Shown: positions 10,694 through 20,141 of the stretch, piece after piece
Numbering within the stretch: the stretch's first letter is position 1
How the letters are laid out: each line of letters begins with the position of its first letter
From: Symbiodinium natans
Lineage: Eukaryota > Sar > Dinophyceae > Suessiales > Symbiodiniaceae
Assembly: GCA_905221605.1 (NCBI GenBank)
Contig: CAJNDS010001435.1
Span: 107,501-150,000, forward strand
Direction: 5' to 3'
Length of the DNA: 42,500 nucleotides
Notes under the pieces: model-generated
Seen by the model: the letters and a program-made list of their open reading frames with translations, nothing else
Databases searched by the model: none
Told to the model about the DNA's origin: nothing
Made by a program: the position numbers and the translations under genes

Positions 10694-10777
10694 ACCCTAA
10701 ACCCTAAACCCTAAACCCTAAACCCTAAACCCTAAACCCTAAACCCTAAAGCCAACTACCCATGAACCTCCAAGTAT
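10608..10777 (+). mobile_element. Family 4 inverted-repeat element containing a telomere-type array
   Basis: The left end CTTGAAGGTTTATGGGC and the right end ACCCATGAACCTCCAAG are inverted repeats. The internal AAGTAGG...AAGTACCCTGAA resembles the copy at 21951. At 10694-10750 eight CCCTAAA units sit immediately inside the right terminal repeat. They are absent from the 21951 copy. Confidence 0.7.
10694..10750 (-). repeat. Telomere-type array inside a family 4 element
   Basis: Eight perfect CCCTAAA units between ACTTATCA and AGCCAACTACCC. Confidence 0.95.
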
Positions 10778-10914
10778 CACACAATGACATCGTGCCGTGC
10801 ACCCTGCGCCACCTGAAGATCATGGTGCGTCTGGGTGTCGATGATGGACTTGGTGGTGAGCTTCCTCCTGAGACGAGCTTCTTTCAACAGGTGTGATCCT
10901 TTCCATGACTTCAA

Positions 10915-10946
10915 GGGTTTAGGGTTTAGGGTTTGGGGTTTAGGGT
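10915..10946 (+). repeat. Telomere-type array (TTTAGGG)n
   Basis: Four units with one TTTGGGG. Confidence 0.9.
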
Positions 10947-11819
10947 AACTCTGATCTCCCTCACCCCCGGGTAACCGCGCAAGCCCGCCCCCTAAGGCGT
11001 CCTGTGGTGGGCGTTGGCAGAATCCGCCTTCCAACCGCCTGCTTCCTTGGCTTGAAAATCTCAGGACTTATTGAGGTTCGAAAGGTCGGGTTCGCACCAT
11101 CTCTTGTGAAGTCCACGACGTGAGCGTTGAAAACCAGATCGTGAACAGGGCGTTGGCCCTGCTGTCCTGAAGCTATCGTGAAGCCTGAGCACTGAGACCA
11201 ACAGTCCCGGAAGCTCGTGCTTCCAAGGTTCGAGACAGCACTGGACCCCGCCACTCTCTTCACTTGTCTGCAGGGCAGCGCAGATCAACAAGGAACAAAA
11301 CCGAGACTTGCCAAAAAGTCGTGCCCCTCAACTCTCCCCTGGTGACGCGCTTATCCCAGCAACCTGCAATGTTGCCCAGAGCCTGCACGGATTCGACAAG
11401 GTCACGTTGGTCCACAGCAGCTGGCAAGCTTACACGGACGTTCTCCTGTGCACTTCAACCCTCAAGCCAATCAAATGGTCTTGGACCGTGGAACCTCTGC
11501 GTTTTGTGTCTGCACAAGCATTGCTTTGATGTCGCTGAAAGGCGGAGGCACTGCTTGATGATGGTGCCGAGAATTGCGGCAGAAAGCACCGAGGTAACCG
11601 AATCGCTGCTCTTTGAACCCCTCAAGAAGAAAAAAAGAAGGTTATGGTAGATTCTGAAATTCAGCCCATGCAGCAAAGATCGAGTCAAGTGCACGAGCCA
11701 TCTTCGGTTCCTTTTCCTACCGCAGAAACCTAGAAGCAGCAACCTCTGTTCTTTTTTGAGGAGGACTTTCCATGCGTACAGTATACGTTTTTGGTGGCTC
11801 AGTAAGCACATTAGAATCA
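10947..11819. other. Unique sequence, overlapping frames on both strands
   Basis: A plus frame at 11264-11650 (128 codons) and a minus frame at 11455-11811 (118 codons) overlap. Neither shows a domain I recognise. The plus frame ends in a lysine/arginine-rich tail of low complexity. At least one coding exon is possible here, but neither strand is preferred. Confidence 0.35.
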
Positions 11820-11885
11820 GGGTGCCCTTTTGGTTACTTTATAAGGGAACCTTGAACCAAACAATGGGCAAAAAGGGTACCACTC
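11820..11885 (+). mobile_element. Family 2 inverted-repeat element
   Basis: Starts CAGGGTGCCCTTTTGGTTAC and ends GGCAAAAAGGGTACC. The outer GGTGCCCTTTT/AAAAGGGTACC are inverted repeats, and CAG|GGTGCC sits at the left boundary. Confidence 0.75.
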
Positions 11886-11950
11886 GCCTGCGAGTACCGA
11901 CCTTTGAATGAACCTGGAGGAGCCCGGGTTCCAAACAACACCGAAGCACT

Positions 11951-12078
11951 TAGGGTTTAGAGTTTAGGGTTTAGGGTTTATTGTTTAGGGTTGGTGGAGG
12001 GTAGACAGGGTTTAGGGTTTAGGGTTTATGGTTTAGGGTTTAGAGTTTAGGGTTTAGGGTTTATTGTTTAGGGTTTAG
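11951..12078 (+). repeat. Interrupted TTTAGGG array
   Basis: Units with TTTAGAG, TTTATTG and TTTATGG variants in two blocks split by TGGTGGAGGGTAGACAGG. The order TTTAGAG-TTTAGGG-TTTATTG recurs in both blocks, suggesting a small segmental duplication. Confidence 0.9.
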
Positions 12079-12619
12079 AGGGTTTCGACTCCCAGCCCCT
12101 CCTCGGCGATGCCAGCCTCGAGGATTGGCACAGCAGGCAGGGGTTTCCAGTGGAGGCTTTGGGGGTTTGGAGGCTTGGAGTTTTAGTTCGAGTAATTTCT
12201 CAGAGAGCAGATTCGCAGAGAGCGGCAGAGCGTTGCTTGGGCCGCACTCCGGCTGCCAACTTGGGGGCTGCCATCTTCAAAAGGGCTGTGCCCAGCAAGA
12301 GTCAGCCAGAAAGCAGGAGCAACTGAGACATGCCCTCGATACCCGTGTCCAAATCTCGACACTCTGGTGCAAGTTTTCAAGGCTTCCATATTCCCATGTA
12401 GCCCTTGACCTGAAAGGCCATACAAACTCAGTAAGCTTGACAGTGCTGGAGCTACGACAAGACATACACCAGCCGATTATCTTTTGAACCCCCTCCCAAT
12501 TGTAGGTTTCGTTTAGATTTTAAGGTTCTTCTGCTGAAGAACCTAAAAAGCCAAAACCGCTGGAGCTTTCCGTTCTGAATGCGCGAGAGGTAAGCGTTGT
12601 CAAATGTCTCCCCAAACCC
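12079..12619. other. Unique sequence with a 120-codon plus frame
   Basis: The frame at 12125-12487 is serine/glycine rich at its start and has no recognised domain. Minus frames overlap it. Confidence 0.3.
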
Positions 12620-12738
12620 CACACCCCAAACCCTAAACCCCAAACCCTAAACCCTCCTCTCAGAAGTCATGACCACTTTCCTGCCCAGCAGCCGTGCTCT
12701 CCAAACCTGCGCGTCGGCGGGCAGAGGGCTTCTGGGTT

Positions 12739-12790
12739 TATTTAGGGTTTAGGGTTTAGGGTTTAGGGTTTAGGGTTTAGGGTTTAGGGT
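12739..12790 (+). repeat. Telomere-type array (TTTAGGG)n
   Basis: Seven perfect units. A short CCCTAAA/CCCCAAA array in the other orientation lies at 12620-12655. Confidence 0.95.
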
Positions 12791-13398
12791 CCTGAAAATT
12801 GCCATCCTCCCGAAAATCCCATGTAAACTTAAGGCCGGAAGCCCCCTCAACAAGCCCGGAGCTTAGGTTCTTCGGATGCCGCGCAGGTTACAGAGGACTG
12901 CCGGAAGTGGCTGCAGCGCGTCTTCTTCGGCATGATGTTCTCTTAACAACAGCAATCGCCCGACCTGGGGGTGGGTGCCAGTTAAGGGTCCCTCTTGCAG
13001 GGTCCTTACCAAGACACCCTTAAAAGCAACCGAGCTGCTCGCCAGGCGCCCCTTCAGTGATCCCAACTCGGAGCGCAACCTGGGCTACAAAGGTGCTTTA
13101 TTTGGGGGGCCAACCGCCGACCCACGAGGTGCTTCAGTAAGGCTGTCGTCGCTCAAGCTCGCAGCTTATGCAAGCACATTCTTTGGGCTTTGGCGGCTCG
13201 GGGGTTTAAGGCTTTCGCAGCGGGTCAACCTCCAGCAGTCAGCAGCAAGGAGGACCCCTGCTTATACTTACATACAAATTCTTTTTCGCCCCTAGCCGAT
13301 CCGCCCTTTGGTTCTAGGGGAGGCTGTAGACGGATGTGGGGTCTTACATTGTGGGAAGGGTTTAGTGAGAGGGTCACAGCGCACCTGTGACATCCAAT
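12791..13398. other. Unique sequence, no supportable gene
   Basis: Short overlapping frames on both strands (up to 106 codons at 12975-13295). No motif was recognised. Confidence 0.3.
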
Positions 13399-13480
13399 AT
13401 AGGCGCCTTCAGAATCAAAATAGGGCTTTGGGGGACATTACAGTATAGTTGCATAGGAACCACAAGGGAACGCTATTCGT
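13399..13480 (-). mobile_element. Family 3 inverted-repeat element (reverse copy)
   Basis: ATAGGGCTTTGGGGGACATT, ACAGTATAGTTG and AAGGGAACGCTATTCG match, in reverse complement, the order found at 41266 and 31874. Confidence 0.55.
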
Positions 13481-13639
13481 AACTCGTCTAAACCCTAAAC
13501 CCTAAACCCTAAAATTGTAGGATGCTGCATGGAGCTGCGCGTTCTCGGTGGCCTGTCGCTGGACCACTTCCTCACGCGAAGCTGTCAAGGCACGGGGCCT
13601 AAGCCATTGTTTCGCTCTTCGGGGGTTTTAGGGGCACCC

Positions 13640-13762
13640 TAAACCCTGAACCCCAAACCCTAAGAAAACAGACGAAACACCAAACCCTAAGAATACACCT
13701 AACAATACAGACTAAACCCCAAACCCTAAGAATACAAACTGAACCCCAAACCCTAAGAATGC
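13640..13762 (-). repeat. Decayed array with higher-order pattern
   Basis: CCCCAAACCCTAAGAA is repeated about four times with short spacers (ACAGACGAAACA, TACAGACTAAAC and similar). This is a roughly 30-bp higher-order unit built from heptamers. Confidence 0.75.
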
Positions 13763-13896
13763 AGGCCATATGGAGATCCTTGAGTTGCTAGAACATGGAG
13801 CCCATGGGCCTCTAGACGATACAAGCGCTGCAGGACCTCCGCAGATGGCGTCTCCATGGCTCGCACTGCAGGAAGCTCTCAGAAGCTGCTTGGCTG

Positions 13897-13950
13897 CGGT
13901 TTAGGGTTTAGGGTTTAGGGTTTAGGGTTTAGGGTTTAGGGTTTAGGGTC
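13897..13950 (+). repeat. Telomere-type array (TTTAGGG)n
   Basis: About seven perfect units. Confidence 0.95.
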
Positions 13951-14750
13951 GAGGTGGCTCGAAATTCGATCCCGTTGCGGGGTTCGACTCGGACCTTTTC
14001 CTTGTATGTCGGAGTGCATATAGGGTACCAAAAAAGGGCCCATGGTTTAGAACAGGCCCCCACGTGCATCGTTGCGGCGCAGATTGCAAAGGCCACAAGT
14101 ACTTTGGCTTCGCAATTCCTTGAAGGATCTCTCAACCTGCTTGTCTGTTTCCTTGGGAAAGTGGTGCTGGGCAGTGGGTGCTTGCCTGTGCCATCTGCCC
14201 ACTTCCTGGTCAAACCTTGAGGGTCTGTTTCATCTCCTCATGAAGGAGCTGCAGCATCCTAAGCACCTCTGAAATCCCCTGAATCCTTAAACTAACCCGG
14301 AACCCTTTTGACCACAAACCCTAAAACCTAATTCCTAAACCCTAAAGACCACTGAGCGCTGCACAATGCCTCGTTGCGCTCTACCTGACGTCACAGAGCT
14401 GCAGGTTAAGCTGGTGAAGCCTTTGGCCCGAAACTCCCAGACATCGCCAGAACAAGCCCGAAGATCTGCACCACGAAGCAGGGGGTATCTCATCATCTCC
14501 CTTATTGGGCTTAAGAGGATCATAATTCAGGATTACTTGTTTCAGAGGGTTTTACGGGCTCTCCTAGGAAGCGCCTTCATCTGCTGGACTTCGATCTCCC
14601 AGCTTTTGATCTCGGTTTTTGCAGGTATATTTGGTGTGTGGGGTGTGTCCCCATCATGAGGCCAGAGCGTGGCCCGCTACTCAAACTCATCTCATTATGG
14701 GTAATGGCTACTGGAGAGCATGGCTTTAAGGTTTAGGGCTTAGGGTTGGG
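13951..14750. other. Unique sequence with several opposing frames
   Basis: Frames of 88-97 codons occur on both strands (for example 13954-14220 plus, 13929-14213 minus, 14366-14659 plus). A TTTTTGCAG acceptor-like site at about 14616-14624 precedes GTATATTTGG, but no exon chain could be built. Confidence 0.3.
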
Positions 14751-14975
14751 GACTTCAAAGCAACGTGGTAGAGACTACAGCCGCGCCAGGTGGCTCATGA
14801 ATCCGGTACCATGCGTCGAACTTTCCGACAGGGGGTTCAGCATGACACTGGGGTGAAGCTGCAGTACCTTCTGTCGGCACACTTGCCAGGCGGATGTTTC
14901 ACGCGCTCTCTTTCCTAAGCCTTCTGTGTCTCTACCCCTTGGGAGTCAGTAAGGATGATTGACAACACACATGGG

Positions 14976-15076
14976 TTGAGATGTTCCCCCTTATACTAAC
15001 AGTCCTTCATAGGCATTTTTGTACCCCCTAGTATACCCCCAAGTAAGGGCTGTTAGAAAATGGGGGAACATCCCAA
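14976..15076 (+). mobile_element. Family 1 inverted-repeat element
   Basis: Left end GATGTTCCCCCTTATACTAA, right end TGGGGGAACATCCCAA. The GGGATGTTCCCCC-type termini are a near-perfect inverted repeat. AACAGTCCTT and AAGGGCTGTT form the inner pair. Confidence 0.8.
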
Positions 15077-15236
15077 CACATGGGCAAGGATTTCACCCAA
15101 AACCCAAAACACAAAACCCTGTAAACCCAACCCTAAACCCTAAACCCTAAAGGGAAGAAGCCCACCATGCGAAAGTGGCCCTGTGCACCCTCGGAGCTAG
15201 GGAGTCGACCATCTGCTCTTGTGCAGCCTGGCTCTT

Positions 15237-15333
15237 GTTAGGGTTTAGGGTTTAGGGTTTAGGGTTTAGGGTTTAGGGTTTAGGGTTTAGGGTTTAGGGT
15301 TTAGGGTTTAGGGTTTAGGGTTTAGGGTTTAGG
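15237..15333 (+). repeat. Telomere-type array (TTTAGGG)n
   Basis: About fourteen perfect units. Confidence 0.95.
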
Positions 15334-16263
15334 GACGACTGTGACTGAGACACCGGGGGCATCTGAAACAGAGCCCAAAGCAGGTCTCCTGCGAATCCCC
15401 TGTTAGGGACCTGGTTTCAGCTGTCCTCAGCTCAAGGCTGTCCTGGTGACCTGGAAACTCACTGTGGGTTGAGCTTCGGAACCCCGGAGTTCCCCCACTG
15501 TGGACTCCCTACACCCCCAACCCGACCGATAGAGTTCGCAGAGCTCAGCGTACTTCCGGTCTTGACTGGTTTGTGTAACCCTTTTGGGCAGCGGACTTTT
15601 TGTGGGTAACCTTAAGCCCTAAACTCTAAACCCTCAACCCTCACAATCGGACGCAGTTCGCACAAAGGTACTTGACGTGCGGCATGGACAGTCAGACTCA
15701 AGGCTCACTTTCCCCTGACACTCTCCCTGAACGCACGGCCCCGCAGCTTGCGTAGCTCCTTGGTCTAGAATCAGAAGCTCTAAAATAAACACTCGAGGTG
15801 GAGAGGGTGATGAAGGGGCGGCGCAATTCCCAGTGAAAGGCTCCGCATTTTCAAGGCGGAGAGAGGGCGAGGTTCCAGGTTGATTCTTCTCTCCATCACC
15901 ATAATGGCCATATCTGTTGTTGTTGTGAAGCACCATGACGGTGATGATTGTGTTTGCTAGTGTTAGGTACAGCGTTATTGTTGTGACTCGTGTCATGTTG
16001 ATTTCTGTGTTTGCCGGGGTGTGGCAAATTTCCGCTTCGTGGAATACGGTTCCTGCTTGCTTTCAACCACGCCTCTGGCGGGTGTGGGTTCGGGAATCTC
16101 CACACAAAGGCAAGCTGTTGGGACCGTGCTGGAGTTTGAGCTGGAAAAGCTTTGAGAACGCTGACCCTCATTTGGATTTTGCAAAGAGTGCCCACGGCTA
16201 CATCTAATTGCTGCGCACTTGTGATTCTACCTTAACTTGGTAGCCCAGCAACCACATCAACAT
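15334..16263. other. Unique sequence, no supportable gene
   Basis: A minus frame of 120 codons (15634-15996) and frames of 90-99 codons overlap on both strands near 15.9-16.2 kb, including a (TTG)n-like stretch near 15915. No domain was recognised. Confidence 0.3.
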
Positions 16264-16330
16264 AAGGGTGCCTGTTTTTGGGTTGGTTACTTTAAAAGGG
16301 AATCCATAACCAAAAAAGGGGTAGAGGGGG
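16264..16330 (+). mobile_element. Family 2 inverted-repeat element
   Basis: AAGGGTGCCTGTTTTTGGG at the left, TACTTTAAAAGGGAATCC in the middle and CCAAAAAAGGGGTAG at the right, with the same order and spacing as at 11820. Confidence 0.65.
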
Positions 16331-16404
16331 AAACTGGCCTCTTTGGCTTTCTGCTCGCGCTCCTCCTGCAGCCGCGCCGCCTGACGCTAGAAAGGACCTT
16401 CAAC

Positions 16405-16433
16405 CCTAAGCCCTAAGCCCTAAGCCCTAAGCC
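16405..16433 (-). repeat. Heptamer variant array (CCCTAAG)n
   Basis: Four consecutive CCCTAAG units. The variant base is fixed in every unit. Confidence 0.9.
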
Positions 16434-16633
16434 CTACATCGGCTTTCATATCTGGGGGAAGCGGGGGGGGGGGTAGAAGGTGGGGGGCAGAAGTGGGTGC
16501 CTTCATGGCCTCCAGTTGCTCCTTCCATTGCTGGGCCTGGCACAGGAGGTGCGGTGAAGGGTTTTTAGGGTTTAGGGCTTCCCCCCCCACTCGTGCAGAC
16601 AAAAACAGCAAACTACAAAACATGCACTTCTAC

Positions 16634-16740
16634 CCCCCCACCCCCCCCCCCCCACCCCCCCCCCCCCCCCACCCCCCCCCCCCCACCCCCCCCCACCCCC
16701 CCCACCCCCCACCCCCCCCCCCCCGCCCCCCCCCCCCCCA
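16634..16740 (-). repeat. Poly-C tract with sparse A (about 107 bp)
   Basis: Over 100 bp of C runs interrupted by single A and one G, strong G-quadruplex potential on the minus strand. Smaller G runs occur nearby at 16461 and 16877. The proline-rich and glycine-rich frames across it are compositional artefacts. Confidence 0.95.
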
Positions 16741-16889
16741 ACGCCTCTTCCGCGTTGCTCAAAAGCCCAGGGCCAAGTTGAGTTTATTAACGTCACTGTC
16801 ATATTGGGTGGTTGATCTAAGAGGTACCCTTCAGACACGTGCAAACTTTTACGGATACGAATAAAGTCCCCAAAAGTGGGGGGGGGGGG

Positions 16890-18105
16890 CGGGGATTCAA
16901 TTTCACCTTGTGTGAAACTCAGCGTCTTTACTGCCGCACAAAACCTACCCCAAGCATCTTCAAGTCATCGCCCACAGACCTAGTTATCCCTCCCTGGCAC
17001 CCTCAACGACCAGGTAACGACCAACACCTAATCCTCAACCCGAAACATCGCAGTCCTACACTGCAGACCCTCTTTTTCCCCTTCACTCTGAAAAGTACCC
17101 TACATGCCTGGCCTCAGGGAACATGGACCTGAGTCCGTCAAGATGGGAGATTGCTGGAATCACAAGGCCAAGGCAAAGCCCATGTTCTCTTACATCCGGG
17201 TAGCCAGATAGTCTTCTGATAGTGCAAGAAAAATGTTGCAGCACGGCAACGCCATAATTAAGCTTGATATTCTTCTGTTGTGGACCAAGGTCTGGAGCTT
17301 GGGTTGAACTCCCTGAAGGAGGTGGGCGCAACTTGATTTTGGAGCTGCGGAATTCGCTCTGCTGGGCGTGTCTCGCCCGCTTCACGGTCCTAGCTTGGGC
17401 ACAGGAGGGCACTTTGCCCTTCCTGCTCAGGAAAGCCGGGATATCAGTTAGATCAGCTGATGACGTGCCACGTCCATAGACCATGCATCACCTAGTGGTG
17501 CAGTTATCTGCTCGACCCACTTTCCTTTCATCCTGGCTTTGGCTGAAGGTTGCGTCTCAGCGGTGGCTTTCAAACTTCACAAGTGCCCAAAGGAAGGCAC
17601 ACAACTTCTTTAACCAACCGTACCTAGGAATGGCCCTTAAAACCCTCTTAAAAAAAGTCTTCCTGAATATGATCCTCTCAAACCCAGGAAGGGAACATAT
17701 AACATGTCCCAGACCCTACCGAGCTTTGTTGAAAAACCTGGCCTTGCCATGTCTGCAACCGAACTAAGACACAAAGTAGGAACTCTGTGTGCCTGAGACA
17801 TGAGCGAGTCGGGCTCGCAACCCCTGCGGCCCTACGGAAAGCCAGAGAGACTGAGACATTGCCATCGCCAGGCAGTTAGCAGGGGAGAAACTGTCGGAGT
17901 GAGCTGAGAGGCAGAGTAGAGGGCTACGAGCGTAGGCCACTCCCCAAAGCGTGTGACATCGTGTGACTAACTTAGTGCCCCAGGACCTTGAACTTTTGAG
18001 CGGGCTCTAACATGTTAGCAGCTCACGCATCAACTTCATTACAACTGTGCTGGTTGGTGTTGAACCGTCATCAGATCTGATTTCGTCGCCCTCTCCCTCC
18101 CGCAG
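16890..18105. other. Unique sequence; longest plain minus frame of this part
   Basis: At 17083-17484 the minus strand is open for 133 codons, with a basic, fairly protein-like composition but no recognised domain. The plus strand is open over much of the same region. I would treat it as a possible exon only. Confidence 0.3.
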
Positions 18106-18153
18106 CCCATCAGTGCAGCCGCATGTGTCGGACACCACCCGTCGCTCTGCAAG
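18106..18153 (+). CDS. Exon-like island with splice signals
   Basis: A pyrimidine-rich stretch ending CTCCCTCCCGCAG is followed by 16 open codons (PISAAACVGHHPSLCK) and then a GTTCGG donor directly after AAG. The acceptor is good, but the island is short and isolated, and its protein family is unknown. Telomere-like CCCTAAA units follow about 40 bp downstream. I cannot link it to a neighbouring exon. Confidence 0.25.
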
Positions 18154-18396
18154 GTTCGGAGTCGCTTGCATGTGGGATGCCCCAGTGGGCCCCTACACCC
18201 TAAACCCTAAAACCCTACATCCTAACTCCCTAAACCCCCTAACCCCTAGACGCTTAAACACGGAGTCTGGCGCCGGTGGTGCCTCCCAGTTGTGGCCATG
18301 TACAGAACTTGTACGCACCTAAAGACGATGCCAAGTGCATCCTGCGCAGGATATAGGACTAAGGCCAGGAGTCCATCTGACGTGGGTAGTTTGGGT

Positions 18397-18490
18397 TTAG
18401 GGTTTAGGGTTTAGGGTTTAGGGAGGGTTTAGGGTTTAGGGTTTAGGGTTTTAGGGTTTCAGGGTTTCAGGGTTTTAGGGTTTAGGGTAG
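18397..18490 (+). repeat. Telomere-type array (TTTAGGG)n with indels
   Basis: About thirteen units including TTTTAGGG and TTTCAGGG octamers at the right. Confidence 0.9.
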
Positions 18491-18499
18491 TTTGCCTTA

Positions 18500-18640
18500 C
18501 TTGAAGGTTCAGGGGTAGCTATACAGAAAGGCTGCGGGGCCCCAAGTCTTTGCATGCAGGGCTGTAAGCGTGGTAACTATACACTTGTGAGCCTATTTTG
18601 GGGGCTTACAACCGTACCTATAAAGTGTCCATGAAGGAAG
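18500..18640 (+). mobile_element. Family 4-like sequence (weak)
   Basis: Left end ACTTGAAGGTTCAGGGGTA. A right-side ACCTATAAAGTGTCCATGAA is a diverged inverted counterpart. The interior differs from other copies. Confidence 0.4.
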
Positions 18641-18645
18641 AATGT

Positions 18646-18730
18646 CTAAACCCTAAACCCTAAACCCTAAACCCTAAACCCTAAACCCTAAACCCTAAAC
18701 CCTAAACCCTAAACCCTAAACCCTAAACCC
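18646..18730 (-). repeat. Telomere-type array (CCCTAAA)n
   Basis: About twelve perfect units. Confidence 0.95.
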
Positions 18731-18867
18731 ATGCAGGATGTGCCTTCCGTACTCTACACCCGCCAAAGTAGAATCCGAAAGACGCAAAACCCTGCATCTC
18801 GGAGTGGGCTTCCCCTGGCCTTCGTCTCTGACCGCAAAAGCTTCACAGATGTGTGCTGAAGGCTGAA

Positions 18868-18946
18868 TCTAGTTCATGGTTGGGAGAATATTATTAAAAA
18901 TTCGATCATTTTTTCTATTCCTTGTAGGGTCTAAGTACCCTTAAAA
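18868..18946 (+). mobile_element. Family 7 short element (two copies)
   Basis: CTAGTTCATGGTTGGGAGA, later TTTCTATTCCTTGTAGGGTC and AAGTACCCTTAAAA, recur in the same order at 20271-20343. The ends are not defined. Confidence 0.5.
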
Positions 18947-19219
18947 AGATCTAAACTGGTACCCAACTCTGACAAAGGAATTGTAGACCAACACAGCTGA
19001 GTGCGAATGTACTGAGTACGGATGCTGCAAGTCTCGGAGTCAACTGTGGCTTTGCCTACTGGCGCTCGGGGGCATCTGTGGTAGCTAGCCTATGGGCTCC
19101 AGACCCAACCTATCACGCCCAACGCTGGCAGATTTCTGGACTCGACTTGCATGACTCATGTTTTCCGAGTCTCGTCTCCTGGCTGTAGGGATCATCTATG
19201 TTTGGGTTCTGCTATTCTT

Positions 19220-19265
19220 GCCCTAAACCCTAAGCCCGAAACCCTAAATCCTAAACCCTAAACCC
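19220..19265 (-). repeat. Degenerate CCCTAAA array
   Basis: Six units with CCCTAAG, CCCGAAA and TCCTAAA variants. It lies just upstream of a candidate acceptor. Confidence 0.85.
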
Positions 19266-19283
19266 TATTGTCATGTGTTGCAG

Positions 19284-19343
19284 AAATTGTCAGCTGTTTC
19301 TTCTCACCGGTCCGGTCGTTCAGGACGTGCTTTTGTCCTGCGG
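19284..19343 (+). CDS. Exon-like island with splice signals
   Basis: TGTCATGTGTTGCAG is a reasonable acceptor. It is followed by 20 open codons (KLSAVSSHRSGRSGRAFVLR, serine/arginine rich) and a GTGAGG donor. The segment is exactly 60 nt, phase 0 to 0. The CCCTAAA array just upstream would lie in the preceding intron. Product unknown, and no linked exon was found. Confidence 0.3.
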
Positions 19344-19439
19344 GTGAGGATGTGCAGCTCATCCATGTGGGGAGCAGGTCTCGTGACGCTTAGAGTTCAA
19401 CGCTTCAAGCTGCAAGTTCACTTCAGTGAACCCCTTTAC

Positions 19440-19491
19440 CCCAAACCCCAAACCCCAAACCCTAAACCCTAAACCCTAAACCCTAAACCCG
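19440..19491 (-). repeat. Telomere-type array (CCCTAAA)n
   Basis: About seven units, with CCCCAAA variants at the left. A second similar array follows at 19711-19765. Confidence 0.9.
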
Positions 19492-19879
19492 GTGCTGTGG
19501 TTGGGGGTGGAAGTGGAAGGGGCAAACTTGACTGACAATCTCAAGCCTCAGCCGTTTTGCATACAAAGCCCGCCGCCTACTGTGACTCTCAAAGTGGCAA
19601 GCAGTGGTTGTGGGCCGCTTGGGGCTCTCGAACCAGGTCGCCGCGCTCCCACTCTGCATTTTCAAGCTAACTCTGAACCCAACCCGTGAGTTTTCGTGAC
19701 CCCCTCTTCCTAAACCCTGAACCCTAAACCCTAAACCCTAAACCCCCAACCCCAAACCCTAAACCCAGCGCCGTCAAGGGGAGTTCTTCACCCTGGGCTT
19801 TGGACCGACCTTGCGTGCGAAGATGCGCTTGGCCGACACTCCATTCGGAGTTGTCACTTCCATGATCATCTCCTCGACA

Positions 19880-19962
19880 GGGTTTAGGGTTTAGGGCTTA
19901 GGGTTTAGGTTTTGGGGTTTAGGGTTTAGGGTGTAGGATATAGGGTTTAGGGTTTAGGGTTA
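19880..19962 (+). repeat. Degenerate TTTAGGG array
   Basis: About eleven units with several single-base and length variants. Confidence 0.9.
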
Positions 19963-20040
19963 TCCTAAACCAGCAGGTTGTGGCTCTGCGCCAACCCAGT
20001 ATGTTCTGGAGTGGGACGGACCTCTACGGAGCTGAATTTA

Positions 20041-20141
20041 TATCGGGGCCTTAATCATTAGAACAGGTTTTGGGGGGTGATTATAGTATAAAAAAAGGGA
20101 CAATAAGGGAATACTACTACTGATTATTCCGACCCCTATAT
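20041..20141 (-). mobile_element. Family 3 inverted-repeat element (reverse copy)
   Basis: TATCGGGGCCTTAATCATTA at the left and ATTATTCCGACCCCTATA at the right. Internal GATTATAGTATA and AATAAGGGAATACTACT match the reverse complement of copies at 31874 and 41266. The ends form a short TATNGGGG/CCCCTATA inverted repeat. Confidence 0.75.

Noticed and set aside
16493-16864. Proline-rich and glycine-rich proteins over the C tract
   Set aside because: They are translations of a homopolymer-like tract with no flanking coding evidence.
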